Position numbers and translations under genes: made by a program. A stretch of DNA of 17,148 nt from NCBI GenBank assembly GCA_964644605.1, contig CAZXWS010000050.1, positions 1 to 17,148 of the forward strand. The letters run 5' to 3'. The notes beneath the pieces were generated by a model. It ran no database searches and was not told the origin of the DNA. It saw only the letters and a list, made by a program, of their open reading frames with translations. This document shows, in pieces, positions 10,628-17,148 of this stretch; the first letter of the stretch is position 1, and the number at the start of each line of letters is the position of its first letter. The DNA comes from CAZLAJ01 sp964644605 (lineage in GTDB: Bacteria > Patescibacteriota > Microgenomatia > UBA1406 > GWC2-37-13).

Positions 10628-12382
10628 ATGATTAATTTATTTTCATTAGGTAAAAAAGGCGGTTCTGCTCCTGTTCCAACCGGCCAGCCAAATGTGGCTG
10701 ATTTCTTGGCGAAAGGAACAGTGTCAGTAAAAGATATTATTGCACCTTCATTTATTGAAGTGGATTTTAATAACATTAAAATAGATGATAAATATTACCG
10801 AACACTTTTCGTAGTTGGATATCCACGGTATGTAGCTGAAAACTGGTTATACTCACTTATCACATTTGATCACCCCCTTTATATTTCAATGTATATTTAT
10901 CCCACTGAATCAAAAGAAGTGTTGGATGAGTTGAAACGGAAAATTGCAGAAATGGAAGCAACAATAGATACTCAAATGAAAGCAGGAAAAGTGGTCGATC
11001 CTACAGTGCAAGTGGCGTTAGACGATGCTCTTTCGTTACAGGCAGAACTTGCAAAAGGTGCCGAACGTTTTTTCCAGTTTGGGTTGTATATTACTATTCC
11101 CGCAGATTCTTTAGACGAGTTAAATCAAATTTCTAAAGAAATCGACTCAGTATTATCTTCATTATTGATTATCAGCAAATCCGCGACTCTTGAAATGGAG
11201 GAAGGCTTTAAGTCTACTCTTCCAATGTTTTACGACAAACTTGCCGTATGGCGCAATATGGATACCACATCGCTTGCCATGACCTTTCCATTTGCCACCG
11301 CATCACTTACTAAAAATGAAGGAATTTTATATGGTATTAACCAGCACGACGGTAGTTTAATTATTTTCGACAGGTTTACCTTGGAAAATGCAAACTCTGT
11401 TATTTTGGGAAAATCAGGAGGCGGAAAAAGTTTCTATGTGAAGACAGAAACATTGCGGTTACTCATGATGGATGTTGATGTTATCATAATTGACCCAGAA
11501 AATGAGTATAAAAAACTAACTGAGTCAATGAACGGCGAGTTTGTGGAATTCTCAGGATCGTCTCAATATAAAATAAATCCATTTGATCTGACTACCATAA
11601 ATCCTGAACCAGATGAATTGTCTAATAAAATATTAGATTTGCACTCGTTAATGAAAGTTATTATCGGCGACGTGACACCAGCACAAGATGCGTTACTTGA
11701 CCGAGCTCTCATGATGACGTATCAAGAAAAAGGCATAACGCAAGATCCGGAAACATTTGGAAAAGAACCACCGCTCTTAGAAGATTTATATAAAGTTTTG
11801 ATAGGTATGGAAAGCGCGGAAGGGAAAGAATTAGCTGATCGTTTAGAAAAATTTGTACGTGGTTCAGCAGCTGGAATATTTAATCAATTTTCAACGTTTG
11901 ATATTAAAAATCATTTTACAGTTTTTGGAATTCGTGACTTGGAAGAGAATTTAAGGCCTGTTGCCATGTATATTGTATTAAATTATATTTGGAACCGAAT
12001 ACGCCGAGAACCACGAAAACGTATACTGGTTGTAGACGAAGCGTGGTATTTGATTAAGCAAAAAGACTCGGCTGCTTATTTGCATAGTTTTGCCAAGCGC
12101 GCACGTAAATATCAGCTTGGTTTGACGACAATTACACAAGATGTGGAGGACTTCTTATCAACAAATGAAGGAAAAGCGATTATTACAAACTCCAGTATGC
12201 AGATTATTTTAAAACAATCTACTGCTGCAGTTGAAAAAATTACAGAAACTTTTTACCTTACTGGCGGAGAGAAGCATTTTCTCTTAGCAGCTGGAGTAGG
12301 GGAGGGTTTATTCTTCGCAGGTCACAATCATGTAGGCTTCCGTGTTGTCGCTTCTGATGAAGAGCGGAGTTATATTGAGTAG
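10628..12382 (+). CDS. virB4: VirB4-family type IV secretion ATPase
   Basis: 584 residues from ATG 10628. The N-terminal part (about 1-240) is the CagE/TrbE/VirB4 domain, including NIKIDDKYYRTLFVVGYPRY. The C-terminal ATPase has Walker A GKSGGGKSF (residues 261-269), Walker B RILVVDEAW (Asp470-Glu471) and the TTITQDVEDFL motif. VirB4 powers substrate transfer or pilus assembly at the inner face of the membrane. The frame can be extended to a GTG at 10544 that overlaps the previous stop, but those 28 codons are the translated repeat array, so the ATG is preferred; no clear Shine-Dalgarno is seen. No VirD4 or VirB6 genes are in the window. A repeat-rich spacer follows. Confidence 0.93.
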   Translation: MINLFSLGKKGGSAPVPTGQPNVADFLAKGTVSVKDIIAPSFIEVDFNNIKIDDKYYRTLFVVGYPRYVAENWLYSLITFDHPLYISMYIYPTESKEVLDELKRKIAEMEATIDTQMKAGKVVDPTVQVALDDALSLQAELAKGAERFFQFGLYITIPADSLDELNQISKEIDSVLSSLLIISKSATLEMEEGFKSTLPMFYDKLAVWRNMDTTSLAMTFPFATASLTKNEGILYGINQHDGSLIIFDRFTLENANSVILGKSGGGKSFYVKTETLRLLMMDVDVIIIDPENEYKKLTESMNGEFVEFSGSSQYKINPFDLTTINPEPDELSNKILDLHSLMKVIIGDVTPAQDALLDRALMMTYQEKGITQDPETFGKEPPLLEDLYKVLIGMESAEGKELADRLEKFVRGSAAGIFNQFSTFDIKNHFTVFGIRDLEENLRPVAMYIVLNYIWNRIRREPRKRILVVDEAWYLIKQKDSAAYLHSFAKRARKYQLGLTTITQDVEDFLSTNEGKAIITNSSMQIILKQSTAAVEKITETFYLTGGEKHFLLAAGVGEGLFFAGHNHVGFRVVASDEERSYIE

Positions 12383-12421
12383 TTTATCTTCGTTAAACGT
12401 CCTACGTCTTAAGTCTTCGCT

Positions 12422-12473
12422 GCTCGTATCGACTTATGTTATACGTTTTATGTTGACTTAAAACGATACGAGC
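12422..12473. repeat. Inverted repeat GCTCGTATCG/CGATACGAGC
   Basis: A perfect 10-bp inverted repeat (12422-12431 and 12464-12473) encloses 32 AT-rich bases. It lies 40 nt after the virB4 stop and may aid termination. A second hairpin, GGGGGAA/TTCCCCC (12512-12518 and 12524-12530), follows. I see no gene in 12383-12762. Confidence 0.6.
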
Positions 12474-12577
12474 TGTGAAACCGTTAACCCTTTGACCAAA
12501 TGTTCAAATATGGGGGAATGGTTTTCCCCCCGTCGCCCTGCCATGGTGGGACGCTCGTACACACAAGATAATATTTT

Positions 12578-12605
12578 GTAGGGACAACTCGCGACTTGTC
12601 CCTAC
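12578..12605. repeat. REP-like palindrome GTAGGGACAA/TTGTCCCTAC
   Basis: Perfect 10-bp arms (12578-12587 and 12596-12605) enclose an 8-nt loop containing TCGCGA. Its GTAGGGA...TCCCTAC ends are of the same style as the nearby GTAGGGAACGG palindrome at 12627, which suggests related non-autonomous elements inserted side by side. Confidence 0.75.
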
Positions 12606-12626
12606 ATACGCAAACTATATTTGTTT

Positions 12627-12655
12627 GTAGGGAACGGTTTTAAACCGTTCCGTAC
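12627..12655. repeat. Palindromic repeat, copy 2 (GGAACGGTTT/AAACCGTTCC family)
   Basis: The 21-base palindromic core at 12631-12651 is identical to that at 2103-2123, 10.5 kb away, and both are followed by GTACAT. The left flank is GTAG here and GTAA there. Identity through the core with diverging flanks marks a dispersed repeat. Confidence 0.85.
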
Positions 12656-12667
12656 ATATAGAAAAAG

Positions 12668-12696
12668 TCAAAAATTAATCCCGAGTGCTCGGGATT
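12668..12696 (-). terminator. Rho-independent terminator of the PBP2 gene
   Basis: AATCCCGAG (12677-12685) and CTCGGGATT (12688-12696) form a 9-bp palindromic stem around TG. On the minus strand it is followed by AATTTTTGACTTTTT. It lies 66 nt after the PBP2 stop. The plus side has a weaker T-rich stretch. Confidence 0.75.
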
Positions 12697-12762
12697 GGAT
12701 TTTGAAATTTGAATTTTCATTCGTAATTTGTCATTCGTAACTCATAACACTTAACTCCTCTA

Positions 12763-14373
12763 TTATTTAAAATACGACTTCAATAACTCTTTCGCCACTG
12801 GTGCTGCTATATCGGAACCTTGTCCGGCTTGTTCTACTACCACTGTTACAGCAATCTCGGGTTTATCAAACGGAGCAAATACACTGAACCACGCATGGGG
12901 AGATGCGTCGTTATTTGATTCCGCTGTTCCTGTCTTACAACCGACTTGGGGTTTAAAGTCGAAAAACGGCCACCCTGTTCCGCCTGTTGAACATGCTTCC
13001 TTCATTCCTTCTCGAATAGTTGAAATAGTTTGTGATGATAAGGGTAGTTTATGGCAATACGCGGGAAGTGTAACGTTGAGTTGTGTATCACCATTAGATC
13101 TTTTTAATACCTGCGGTTTACACAAATACCCGCCGTTGGCAAATACAGCAGTGGCTAATGCAGTTTGCAATGGTGTTACGAGTGTATATCCTTGTCCAAT
13201 AGAGTAATTGTAGGTATCACCTAAGTACCACTGTTCTTTTAACATTTCTTCTTTCCAAAACGGAGAAGGAACAGTGCCGCTTGCTTCATTTAATCCTAAT
13301 CCTGTTTGTTTTCCATAGCCAAAGGTTTCAGCCCAGGTTTTTATATGTTCCGCACCCAGTACCTCGCCTGTTTTATAGAAAAAAATATCATTCGAACGGC
13401 GAATTGCTTTTACAATATTTACTGATCCTTCTGTTTTTCCATACTGTAAGTAATACCAGTTACCAAACGAAGCTTGTCCGGCCTTAATGACGCCTGTATC
13501 CTCTACAGTTGTTGATCCGCTAATTTTCTTTTCTTCAAGTGCCCCGCCTGCAACCACTAGTTTAAATATTGATCCAGGCGGATATACTCCTTCAGTCGCG
13601 CGATTAAAAAGAGGTTTGTCTGTGTTTTTAAAATAGTCTGTTATTCTTTGTATATTACTATCTTCAAATACCTGCGGATCAAAGGTTGGATATGAAGCGA
13701 GAGCCAAAATTTCACCTGTTTGTGGTTTGAGTGCAATCACCGATCCTTTTCTATTTTTTAATAACTCGAGTGCTTTTTTTTGTAGAGTTTCATCCAGAGC
13801 TAGTTTTATAGTCTGTCCGTTTACGGGCTCAACGATGGAGAGAGTTCTTACTAATTTTCCGCGAGCGTCAGTTTCTACTAATTTTTTACCTGAATTTCCA
13901 CGGAGTTGGCAATCAAATAATTTCTCTATGCCTTTTTTACCTGTTTTATCGCCGAGTTGTAATTTATTGAGACAGGAATCATCTTTAAAATCCTTTTGGT
14001 CAGCATTCTGAATATATCCAATTACATGAGCATTCGTTTCACCGTCCGTGTAACGACGAGTCGATAAAATGCGACTGGAGTTTTGATGAACATCTGCAGC
14101 AATGTTCTCAGCAAGTACTGTGCCATTCCTATCAATAATTGTTCCTCGTTGTGGTTCAATAATTATTTCACGGATTCGATTATTTTCTGATAAACGACGA
14201 TAATATGAACCTTTTACCACGGTGAGTTGGAATAAACGGACAATTAGGAGGAAAAAAATTGAAAAAACAGCAATCAAGTATAAAACAAAGATTATTTTTA
14301 TTTGATTTTGGGAGCTTTGAGAGAAATCCATGTCACCCGCTTTTCCCCGTTCAACAAAAGGGAGTCTGTTCAT
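12763..14373 (-). CDS. mrdA: Penicillin-binding protein 2 (peptidoglycan D,D-transpeptidase, MrdA-like)
   Basis: 536 residues. A single N-terminal transmembrane segment (about 25-48) is followed by the dimerisation region (QRGTIIDRNGTVLAEN) and a transpeptidase domain. The active-site motifs are SxxK at Ser268-Lys271 (PPGSIFK), SxD at Ser327-Asp329 (RRSNDIF) and KTG at 480-482 (GCKTGTAES). It cross-links peptidoglycan during wall growth, acting outside the membrane. Length is a little under the usual 600 or so for PBP2. I chose ATG 14373: TATAAT (14384-14389) lies 10 nt before it, whereas a GTG at 14382 would fall within the promoter discriminator. The GlsB-like gene ends 20 nt upstream. RodA and other elongasome genes are not adjacent here. 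Confidence 0.92.
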   Translation of the reverse strand: MNRLPFVERGKAGDMDFSQSSQNQIKIIFVLYLIAVFSIFFLLIVRLFQLTVVKGSYYRRLSENNRIREIIIEPQRGTIIDRNGTVLAENIAADVHQNSSRILSTRRYTDGETNAHVIGYIQNADQKDFKDDSCLNKLQLGDKTGKKGIEKLFDCQLRGNSGKKLVETDARGKLVRTLSIVEPVNGQTIKLALDETLQKKALELLKNRKGSVIALKPQTGEILALASYPTFDPQVFEDSNIQRITDYFKNTDKPLFNRATEGVYPPGSIFKLVVAGGALEEKKISGSTTVEDTGVIKAGQASFGNWYYLQYGKTEGSVNIVKAIRRSNDIFFYKTGEVLGAEHIKTWAETFGYGKQTGLGLNEASGTVPSPFWKEEMLKEQWYLGDTYNYSIGQGYTLVTPLQTALATAVFANGGYLCKPQVLKRSNGDTQLNVTLPAYCHKLPLSSQTISTIREGMKEACSTGGTGWPFFDFKPQVGCKTGTAESNNDASPHAWFSVFAPFDKPEIAVTVVVEQAGQGSDIAAPVAKELLKSYFK

Positions 14374-14383
14374 AGCAAACACA

Positions 14384-14389
14384 ATTATA
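14384..14389 (-). promoter_or_regulatory. -10 TATAAT for the PBP2 gene
   Basis: Perfect TATAAT on the minus strand, 10 nt before ATG 14373, gives a predicted leader of about 3-4 nt. It sits in the 20-nt gap after the GlsB-like stop. No good -35 is seen at 16-18 nt. Confidence 0.5.
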
Positions 14390-14393
14390 CCTT

Positions 14394-14651
14394 TTAGTGG
14401 GATTCAATGTGTAAGGTTCTTCCGAGCCATATTAAAACAATAGAACCAAGTGCAGCGACAGCAATGCTATAAACAGTGAGTCCGGTAATTCCTGGTCGTC
14501 CAAACATATTAAGAATTAGTCCTCCAGTTAAGGCTCCGATGATTCCTAGAACAATATCTAGAAGCGCATTTTGAACTGTATCAGTATTTAATATAAGCGA
14601 AGCGATCCATCCAGCTAAAAAACCTAGTATTAACCAAGCAATCATATCCAT
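14394..14651 (-). CDS. GlsB/YeaQ/YmgE-family stress-response membrane protein
   Basis: The 85-residue protein has three hydrophobic segments and the family's Gly-rich pattern: IAWLILGFLAGWIASLI, DIVLGIIGALTGGLILNMFG and a final helix ending in WLGR. This family (transglycosylase-associated, Pfam Transgly_assoc) is small, membrane-bound and often stress-induced; its biochemical role is unknown. ATG 14651 is preceded by TACTAT (14658-14663) with a 6-nt discriminator, so a leaderless start is likely; an ATG two codons later is possible. The PBP2 gene follows after 20 nt with its own -10. Confidence 0.88.
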   Translation of the reverse strand: MDMIAWLILGFLAGWIASLILNTDTVQNALLDIVLGIIGALTGGLILNMFGRPGITGLTVYSIAVAALGSIVLIWLGRTLHIESH

Positions 14652-14657
14652 ATTTAC

Positions 14658-14663
14658 ATAGTA
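14658..14663 (-). promoter_or_regulatory. -10 TACTAT giving a leaderless start for the GlsB-like gene
   Basis: TACTAT, then GTAAAT, then ATG (14651) on the minus strand; predicted +1 is the A of ATG. The hexamer matches consensus at 4 of 6 positions and no clear -35 is seen. Confidence 0.35.
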
Positions 14664-14727
14664 GTTTTAAATATTTAAGTCAGTGCCAGAAATAAGTAAG
14701 AGTATAGTAAGTCTGGCGTGACAGAGG

Positions 14728-14733
14728 TATAAT
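14728..14733 (+). promoter_or_regulatory. -10 TATAAT for the DUF475 gene
   Basis: Perfect TATAAT lies 9 nt before ATG 14743, so the leader would be about 2-3 nt and no Shine-Dalgarno can exist. No recognisable -35 is found at the usual spacing. Confidence 0.55.
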
Positions 14734-14742
14734 TAATGCTAC

Positions 14743-15657
14743 ATGGAAATACTATCATTCATTCTTATTGTTTTAGGCCTTTCTTTATTCGAAATCATAA
14801 ATAGCATAGATAACGCTATTATTAACGCAGAGGTATTATCTACCATGCAACCCCGTATGCAGAAATGGTTTCTATTCTGGGGATTATTTATTGCGGTTTT
14901 TCTTACGCGAGGCGTCTTGCCGTGGGCAATTATCCTGGCAACTAATCCTAGTTTGGGACCTATAGGAGCCCTCACCGCAACATTTAGTAACGATCCGAAA
15001 GTACATCAAGCTATTGAAGAATCTGCGCCTATGCTGCTAATGGGTGGTGGTACGTTTCTTATTTTTCTCTTCTTCCATTGGCTTTTCATAGAACAAAAAA
15101 ATTATGGACTAGTCACAGAACGGTTTTTTCATAAGCAAGGAGTTTGGTTTTATGCAGTCGTTTCTATAATACTCGCATTAATTGTCTGGTTTAGTATTCA
15201 TATTAATCCTCTGGTAGCATTTGGGGCAGTGATTGGTTCCACTGCGTTTTTTATTATTCATGGATTTCGGCAAAATGCTGAGGAACAGGAAAAGAATTTA
15301 CTTGATAAAAAACGTTCTGATATCAGTAAAATACTTTATTTAGAGGTGATAGACTCTACATTCTCTATTGATGGTGTGTTAGGAGCTTTTGCGTTTACAT
15401 TATCAGTACCATTAATTCTCCTCGGAAATGGGCTTGGCGCAATTATTTTAAGGCAGCTGACAGTGGGTAATATTGAGTTAATAAAAAAGTATCGCTACTT
15501 AAAAAATGGAGCAATGTATTCCATTCTTGCATTAGGGCTTATTATGATTCTTGATGGATTTGGTTATCATATTCCGAGCTGGCTGAGTCCTCTAATAACT
15601 TTTTCTATTGTTGGTTACTTTTTCTATAAATCAAAAACAGAGATTACAAAAGCCTGA
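14743..15657 (+). CDS. DUF475-family polytopic membrane protein (TerC-like)
   Basis: 304 residues with about eight hydrophobic segments. The N-terminal LSLFEIINSIDNAIINAEVL and the later EVIDSTFSIDGVLGAFAFTL are paired motifs with acidic residues in membrane helices (NSIDNA and DSTFSIDG), followed by NGLGAIILRQLTVGNIELI, then KKYRYLKNGAMYSI. This is the pattern of DUF475 (PF04332), distantly related to TerC/LysE-type transporters, for which manganese or other metal-ion export is suggested. Substrate here is unknown. The start ATG 14743 follows TATAAT by 9 nt. Its TGA abuts the TAA of the convergent LmbE-like gene with no gap. Confidence 0.85.
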   Translation: MEILSFILIVLGLSLFEIINSIDNAIINAEVLSTMQPRMQKWFLFWGLFIAVFLTRGVLPWAIILATNPSLGPIGALTATFSNDPKVHQAIEESAPMLLMGGGTFLIFLFFHWLFIEQKNYGLVTERFFHKQGVWFYAVVSIILALIVWFSIHINPLVAFGAVIGSTAFFIIHGFRQNAEEQEKNLLDKKRSDISKILYLEVIDSTFSIDGVLGAFAFTLSVPLILLGNGLGAIILRQLTVGNIELIKKYRYLKNGAMYSILALGLIMILDGFGYHIPSWLSPLITFSIVGYFFYKSKTEITKA

Positions 15658-16332
15658 TTATTTTTTTTTAATAATAAAGTATTCTTCTTTTGGGAGTTTT
15701 AATTTTTCTATTAATGCTATTTCTGCATCGATATCTTTTTTTTGTGATTCATGTTGAAATAGTGCCTTCATTTTTTTTTCCCATACCGTACTCACATTAA
15801 TTACTACATCAACATGGCGTTTTTCATAGCCCTCAGGTACATATATAAAATAACTAGGACGCATATGATCACTGACTGTTTTATTCAAACAGTAGTACCA
15901 AAGCTCTTTTATATAATTTGTTTGATAAAAAATATAGGTTGAAACCATAGTGATAGTAATGTGATCGATGTGTCCCGAAACACCATTCTTATCAAATGTA
16001 ATGAGCATCTCTGGTTTTAAAGTATCCGTAATTTTTTTAATTTTTTCGGCTAAACGATGGTACTGATTATTGCAAAGGCAACCGTCTCGAAAGCCTAAGA
16101 AAAACACTTTTTTGATACCAAGTTTTTTGGCAGATTGTAGTAATTCTCGTTCCCGAATTTTGAATAATTTGTTTTTTTGATCACGGGAACTATTTGTGCC
16201 GGCGTGTCCTTTAGTCGCACAGAGTAAATAGACAGTATTTGTTTCAGCAAATTTTGCAAGTGTCCCTGCGGGTCCGAAAGCTTCATCATCGGGATGAGCA
16301 AAAATAGCAACAATTGTTTTATTGTTTAGCAT
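15658..16332 (-). CDS. LmbE/PIG-L-family deacetylase
   Basis: 224 residues from ATG 16332. The zinc-site motif AHPDDEAFG (residues 12-20; His13, Asp15, Asp16) and the later GHIDH (His121, His124) are the signature of the PIG-L/LmbE family, which removes N-acetyl groups from GlcNAc-linked substrates such as N-acetylglucosaminyl-phosphatidylinositol, mycothiol or bacillithiol precursors. A glycan or cell-surface substrate is possible here but unproven. The frame extends 14 codons upstream, yet TATAAT (16340-16345) lies 7 nt before ATG 16332 and MLNNKTIVAIFAHPDDE is a normal family N terminus, so the shorter form is chosen. The stop is convergent with and abuts the DUF475 gene. Confidence 0.88.
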   Translation of the reverse strand: MLNNKTIVAIFAHPDDEAFGPAGTLAKFAETNTVYLLCATKGHAGTNSSRDQKNKLFKIRERELLQSAKKLGIKKVFFLGFRDGCLCNNQYHRLAEKIKKITDTLKPEMLITFDKNGVSGHIDHITITMVSTYIFYQTNYIKELWYYCLNKTVSDHMRPSYFIYVPEGYEKRHVDVVINVSTVWEKKMKALFQHESQKKDIDAEIALIEKLKLPKEEYFIIKKK

Positions 16333-16339
16333 GACAGAT

Positions 16340-16345
16340 ATTATA
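16340..16345 (-). promoter_or_regulatory. -10 TATAAT giving an essentially leaderless start for the LmbE-like gene
   Basis: Perfect TATAAT on the minus strand with a 7-nt gap to ATG 16332; predicted start is at or one base before the A of ATG. It lies in the 23-nt gap after the upstream surface-protein stop. Confidence 0.6.
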
Positions 16346-16355
16346 ACAAGCGGCT

Positions 16356-17148
16356 TTATTGGAGTTGTTCCCATTCATACTTATCAACAGAAAGGAAGGG
16401 GAGAAGGTCTATATACTGTGACGGGTCGAAATTAATAAATACTGAGGGTGAATGGTTTAATGTTATAGGGTCAGAACGATTATTTAAAAAAGAATTTTGC
16501 GCGATTAAGTTTCCTGTAATTTTCAACTTGGTTGTAGATATACCGGTTATGATATTGTTAGCAATAAGAATAGCATTAATTGTTCCGACGGTTTCGTTTA
16601 TGTTAATATTTTTAGCAATCACTGCAACAGAAGAAGCAGGCGAAAAAGAAGTTCCTGAATTGATAGTGACTGTTCCATCGGAGACAAGAACGAAAGGATA
16701 TGCCAATATAGGAGATTCTGTGATGGTGAAATCTCCTGTTAAATAATATATTCCAGTTTGGGTAATTTCTTTCCAGTCTGATGAGAGAGAAGTTAGTAAT
16801 ATATGTTGTTTTTTAGAATTTATATAAGATACGATTCTGTCTTTCGAAAAAACGACATTCGGGTTATAAGAGGAAGCCTTCCAGTTTAAGGATGAAGATT
16901 GGTTAGAACTTAACGAAGATACAGGATTAGATACCATGCCTACCCCATCAATAAAGTAGGAAGATCCAGAGTCAGACGAATCAAACTGAGCGGGATTTAC
17001 AGGTACAGTTACGGTTAAATTATTTATAGACTGAAAAGAAGTATTTTTCAGTTTAGTCCAGGGAGATTGTGTGGGGGTGGGATTTACACAGTATGTGCCA
17101 TCACACACATCCGGGGCTACGCAGGAGTTACTTGGACAATTATGCTGT
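16356..17148 (-). CDS. Surface-exposed repetitive beta-rich protein, 5' truncated by window edge
   Basis: The minus-strand frame is open from the window edge to TAA 16356, about 264 residues. The visible start is Cys-rich (CPSNSCVAPDVCDGTYCVNP, four Cys in 20 residues), then a Thr/Pro/Ser segment and Asn/Ser/Thr-rich, low-charge sequence. The C-terminal half has repeating strand-turn units (TITESPILAYPFVLVSDGTV, SVAVIAKNININE, AILIANNIITG, LKITGNLIAQNSF) like a beta-helix or bactofilin-style stack. It is probably an exported cell-surface protein; the signal sequence would lie outside the window. I do not recognise a named family. A GTG at 17108 is in frame, but the frame continues past it, so the true start is upstream. 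Confidence 0.7.
   Translation of the reverse strand, partial: QHNCPSNSCVAPDVCDGTYCVNPTPTQSPWTKLKNTSFQSINNLTVTVPVNPAQFDSSDSGSSYFIDGVGMVSNPVSSLSSNQSSSLNWKASSYNPNVVFSKDRIVSYINSKKQHILLTSLSSDWKEITQTGIYYLTGDFTITESPILAYPFVLVSDGTVTINSGTSFSPASSVAVIAKNININETVGTINAILIANNIITGISTTKLKITGNLIAQNSFLNNRSDPITLNHSPSVFINFDPSQYIDLLPFLSVDKYEWEQLQ

Noticed and set aside
14374..14382. GTG start for PBP2
   Set aside because: It lies in the discriminator just after TATAAT, upstream of the likely transcription start.
16333..16374. 14-codon extension of the LmbE-like protein
   Set aside because: It covers a TATAAT element and the stop of the upstream gene; family proteins normally start shortly before the AHPDDE motif.

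Overview
The window is AT-rich, compact DNA that looks like a Candidate Phyla Radiation (Patescibacteria) bacterium, most plausibly a Microgenomates-type lineage. The assignment is inferred from gene content and style: a PrgI-family / TraC-like / VirB4 secretion cassette, a LexA with a Bacillus-like operator, many small membrane proteins, degenerate palindromic spacers and very short 5' leaders. No rRNA or other phylogenetic marker is present, so this is not proof.

Layout. 1-132 is the tail of a DDE transposase/integrase. 200-950 holds four tiny genes: a 34-residue zinc-finger-like protein, a minus-strand pair (a lmo0937/DUF5670-type membrane protein and a 37-residue basic protein), and a 14-residue basic peptide with a near-perfect ribosome binding site and its own terminator. 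1019-2020 is a GDP-mannose 4,6-dehydratase-like enzyme with a changed active site. 2241-4898 is a minus-strand block: secreted HNH-like protein, YflT-like stress protein, DUF4258-like protein, three-helix membrane protein, LexA, and a SAM-decarboxylase-family enzyme whose active-site Cys is replaced. 4939-6413 is a plus-strand redox pair: an anchored thioredoxin-like protein and CcdA. 6590-7420 is an FTR1 iron permease, divergent from a TPR-like membrane protein. A fold-back repeat (7921-8280), acylphosphatase and tRNA-Ala(GGC) follow. 8941-12382 encodes PrgI-like, TraC-like and VirB4 proteins. After a repeat-rich spacer come PBP2 and a GlsB-like protein on the minus strand, a DUF475 membrane protein on the plus strand, a LmbE/PIG-L deacetylase on the minus strand, and a truncated surface protein at the right edge.

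The most striking shared property is transcript architecture. For seven protein starts a -10-like hexamer sits exactly 6 nt before the ATG, and for an eighth 7 nt, so the first transcribed base would be the A of ATG or one base away (leaderless mRNA). Several other genes would have 2-4 nt leaders. Two divergent gene pairs share the same symmetric -10 octamer, ATTATACT. In contrast, the 14-residue peptide and the DUF5670 gene have strong Shine-Dalgarno sites, so two initiation modes appear to coexist.

Functional themes are envelope and stress biology (PBP2, GlsB-like, DUF5670, YflT-like, secreted HNH-like, surface protein), extracytoplasmic disulfide chemistry (thioredoxin-like plus CcdA), iron uptake (FTR1), the SOS response (LexA), polyamine-type decarboxylation, and a type IV secretion or pilus-like ATPase system. 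Spacers hold several families of palindromes and short-period degenerate repeats, including an exact 10-nt-period array upstream of virB4.
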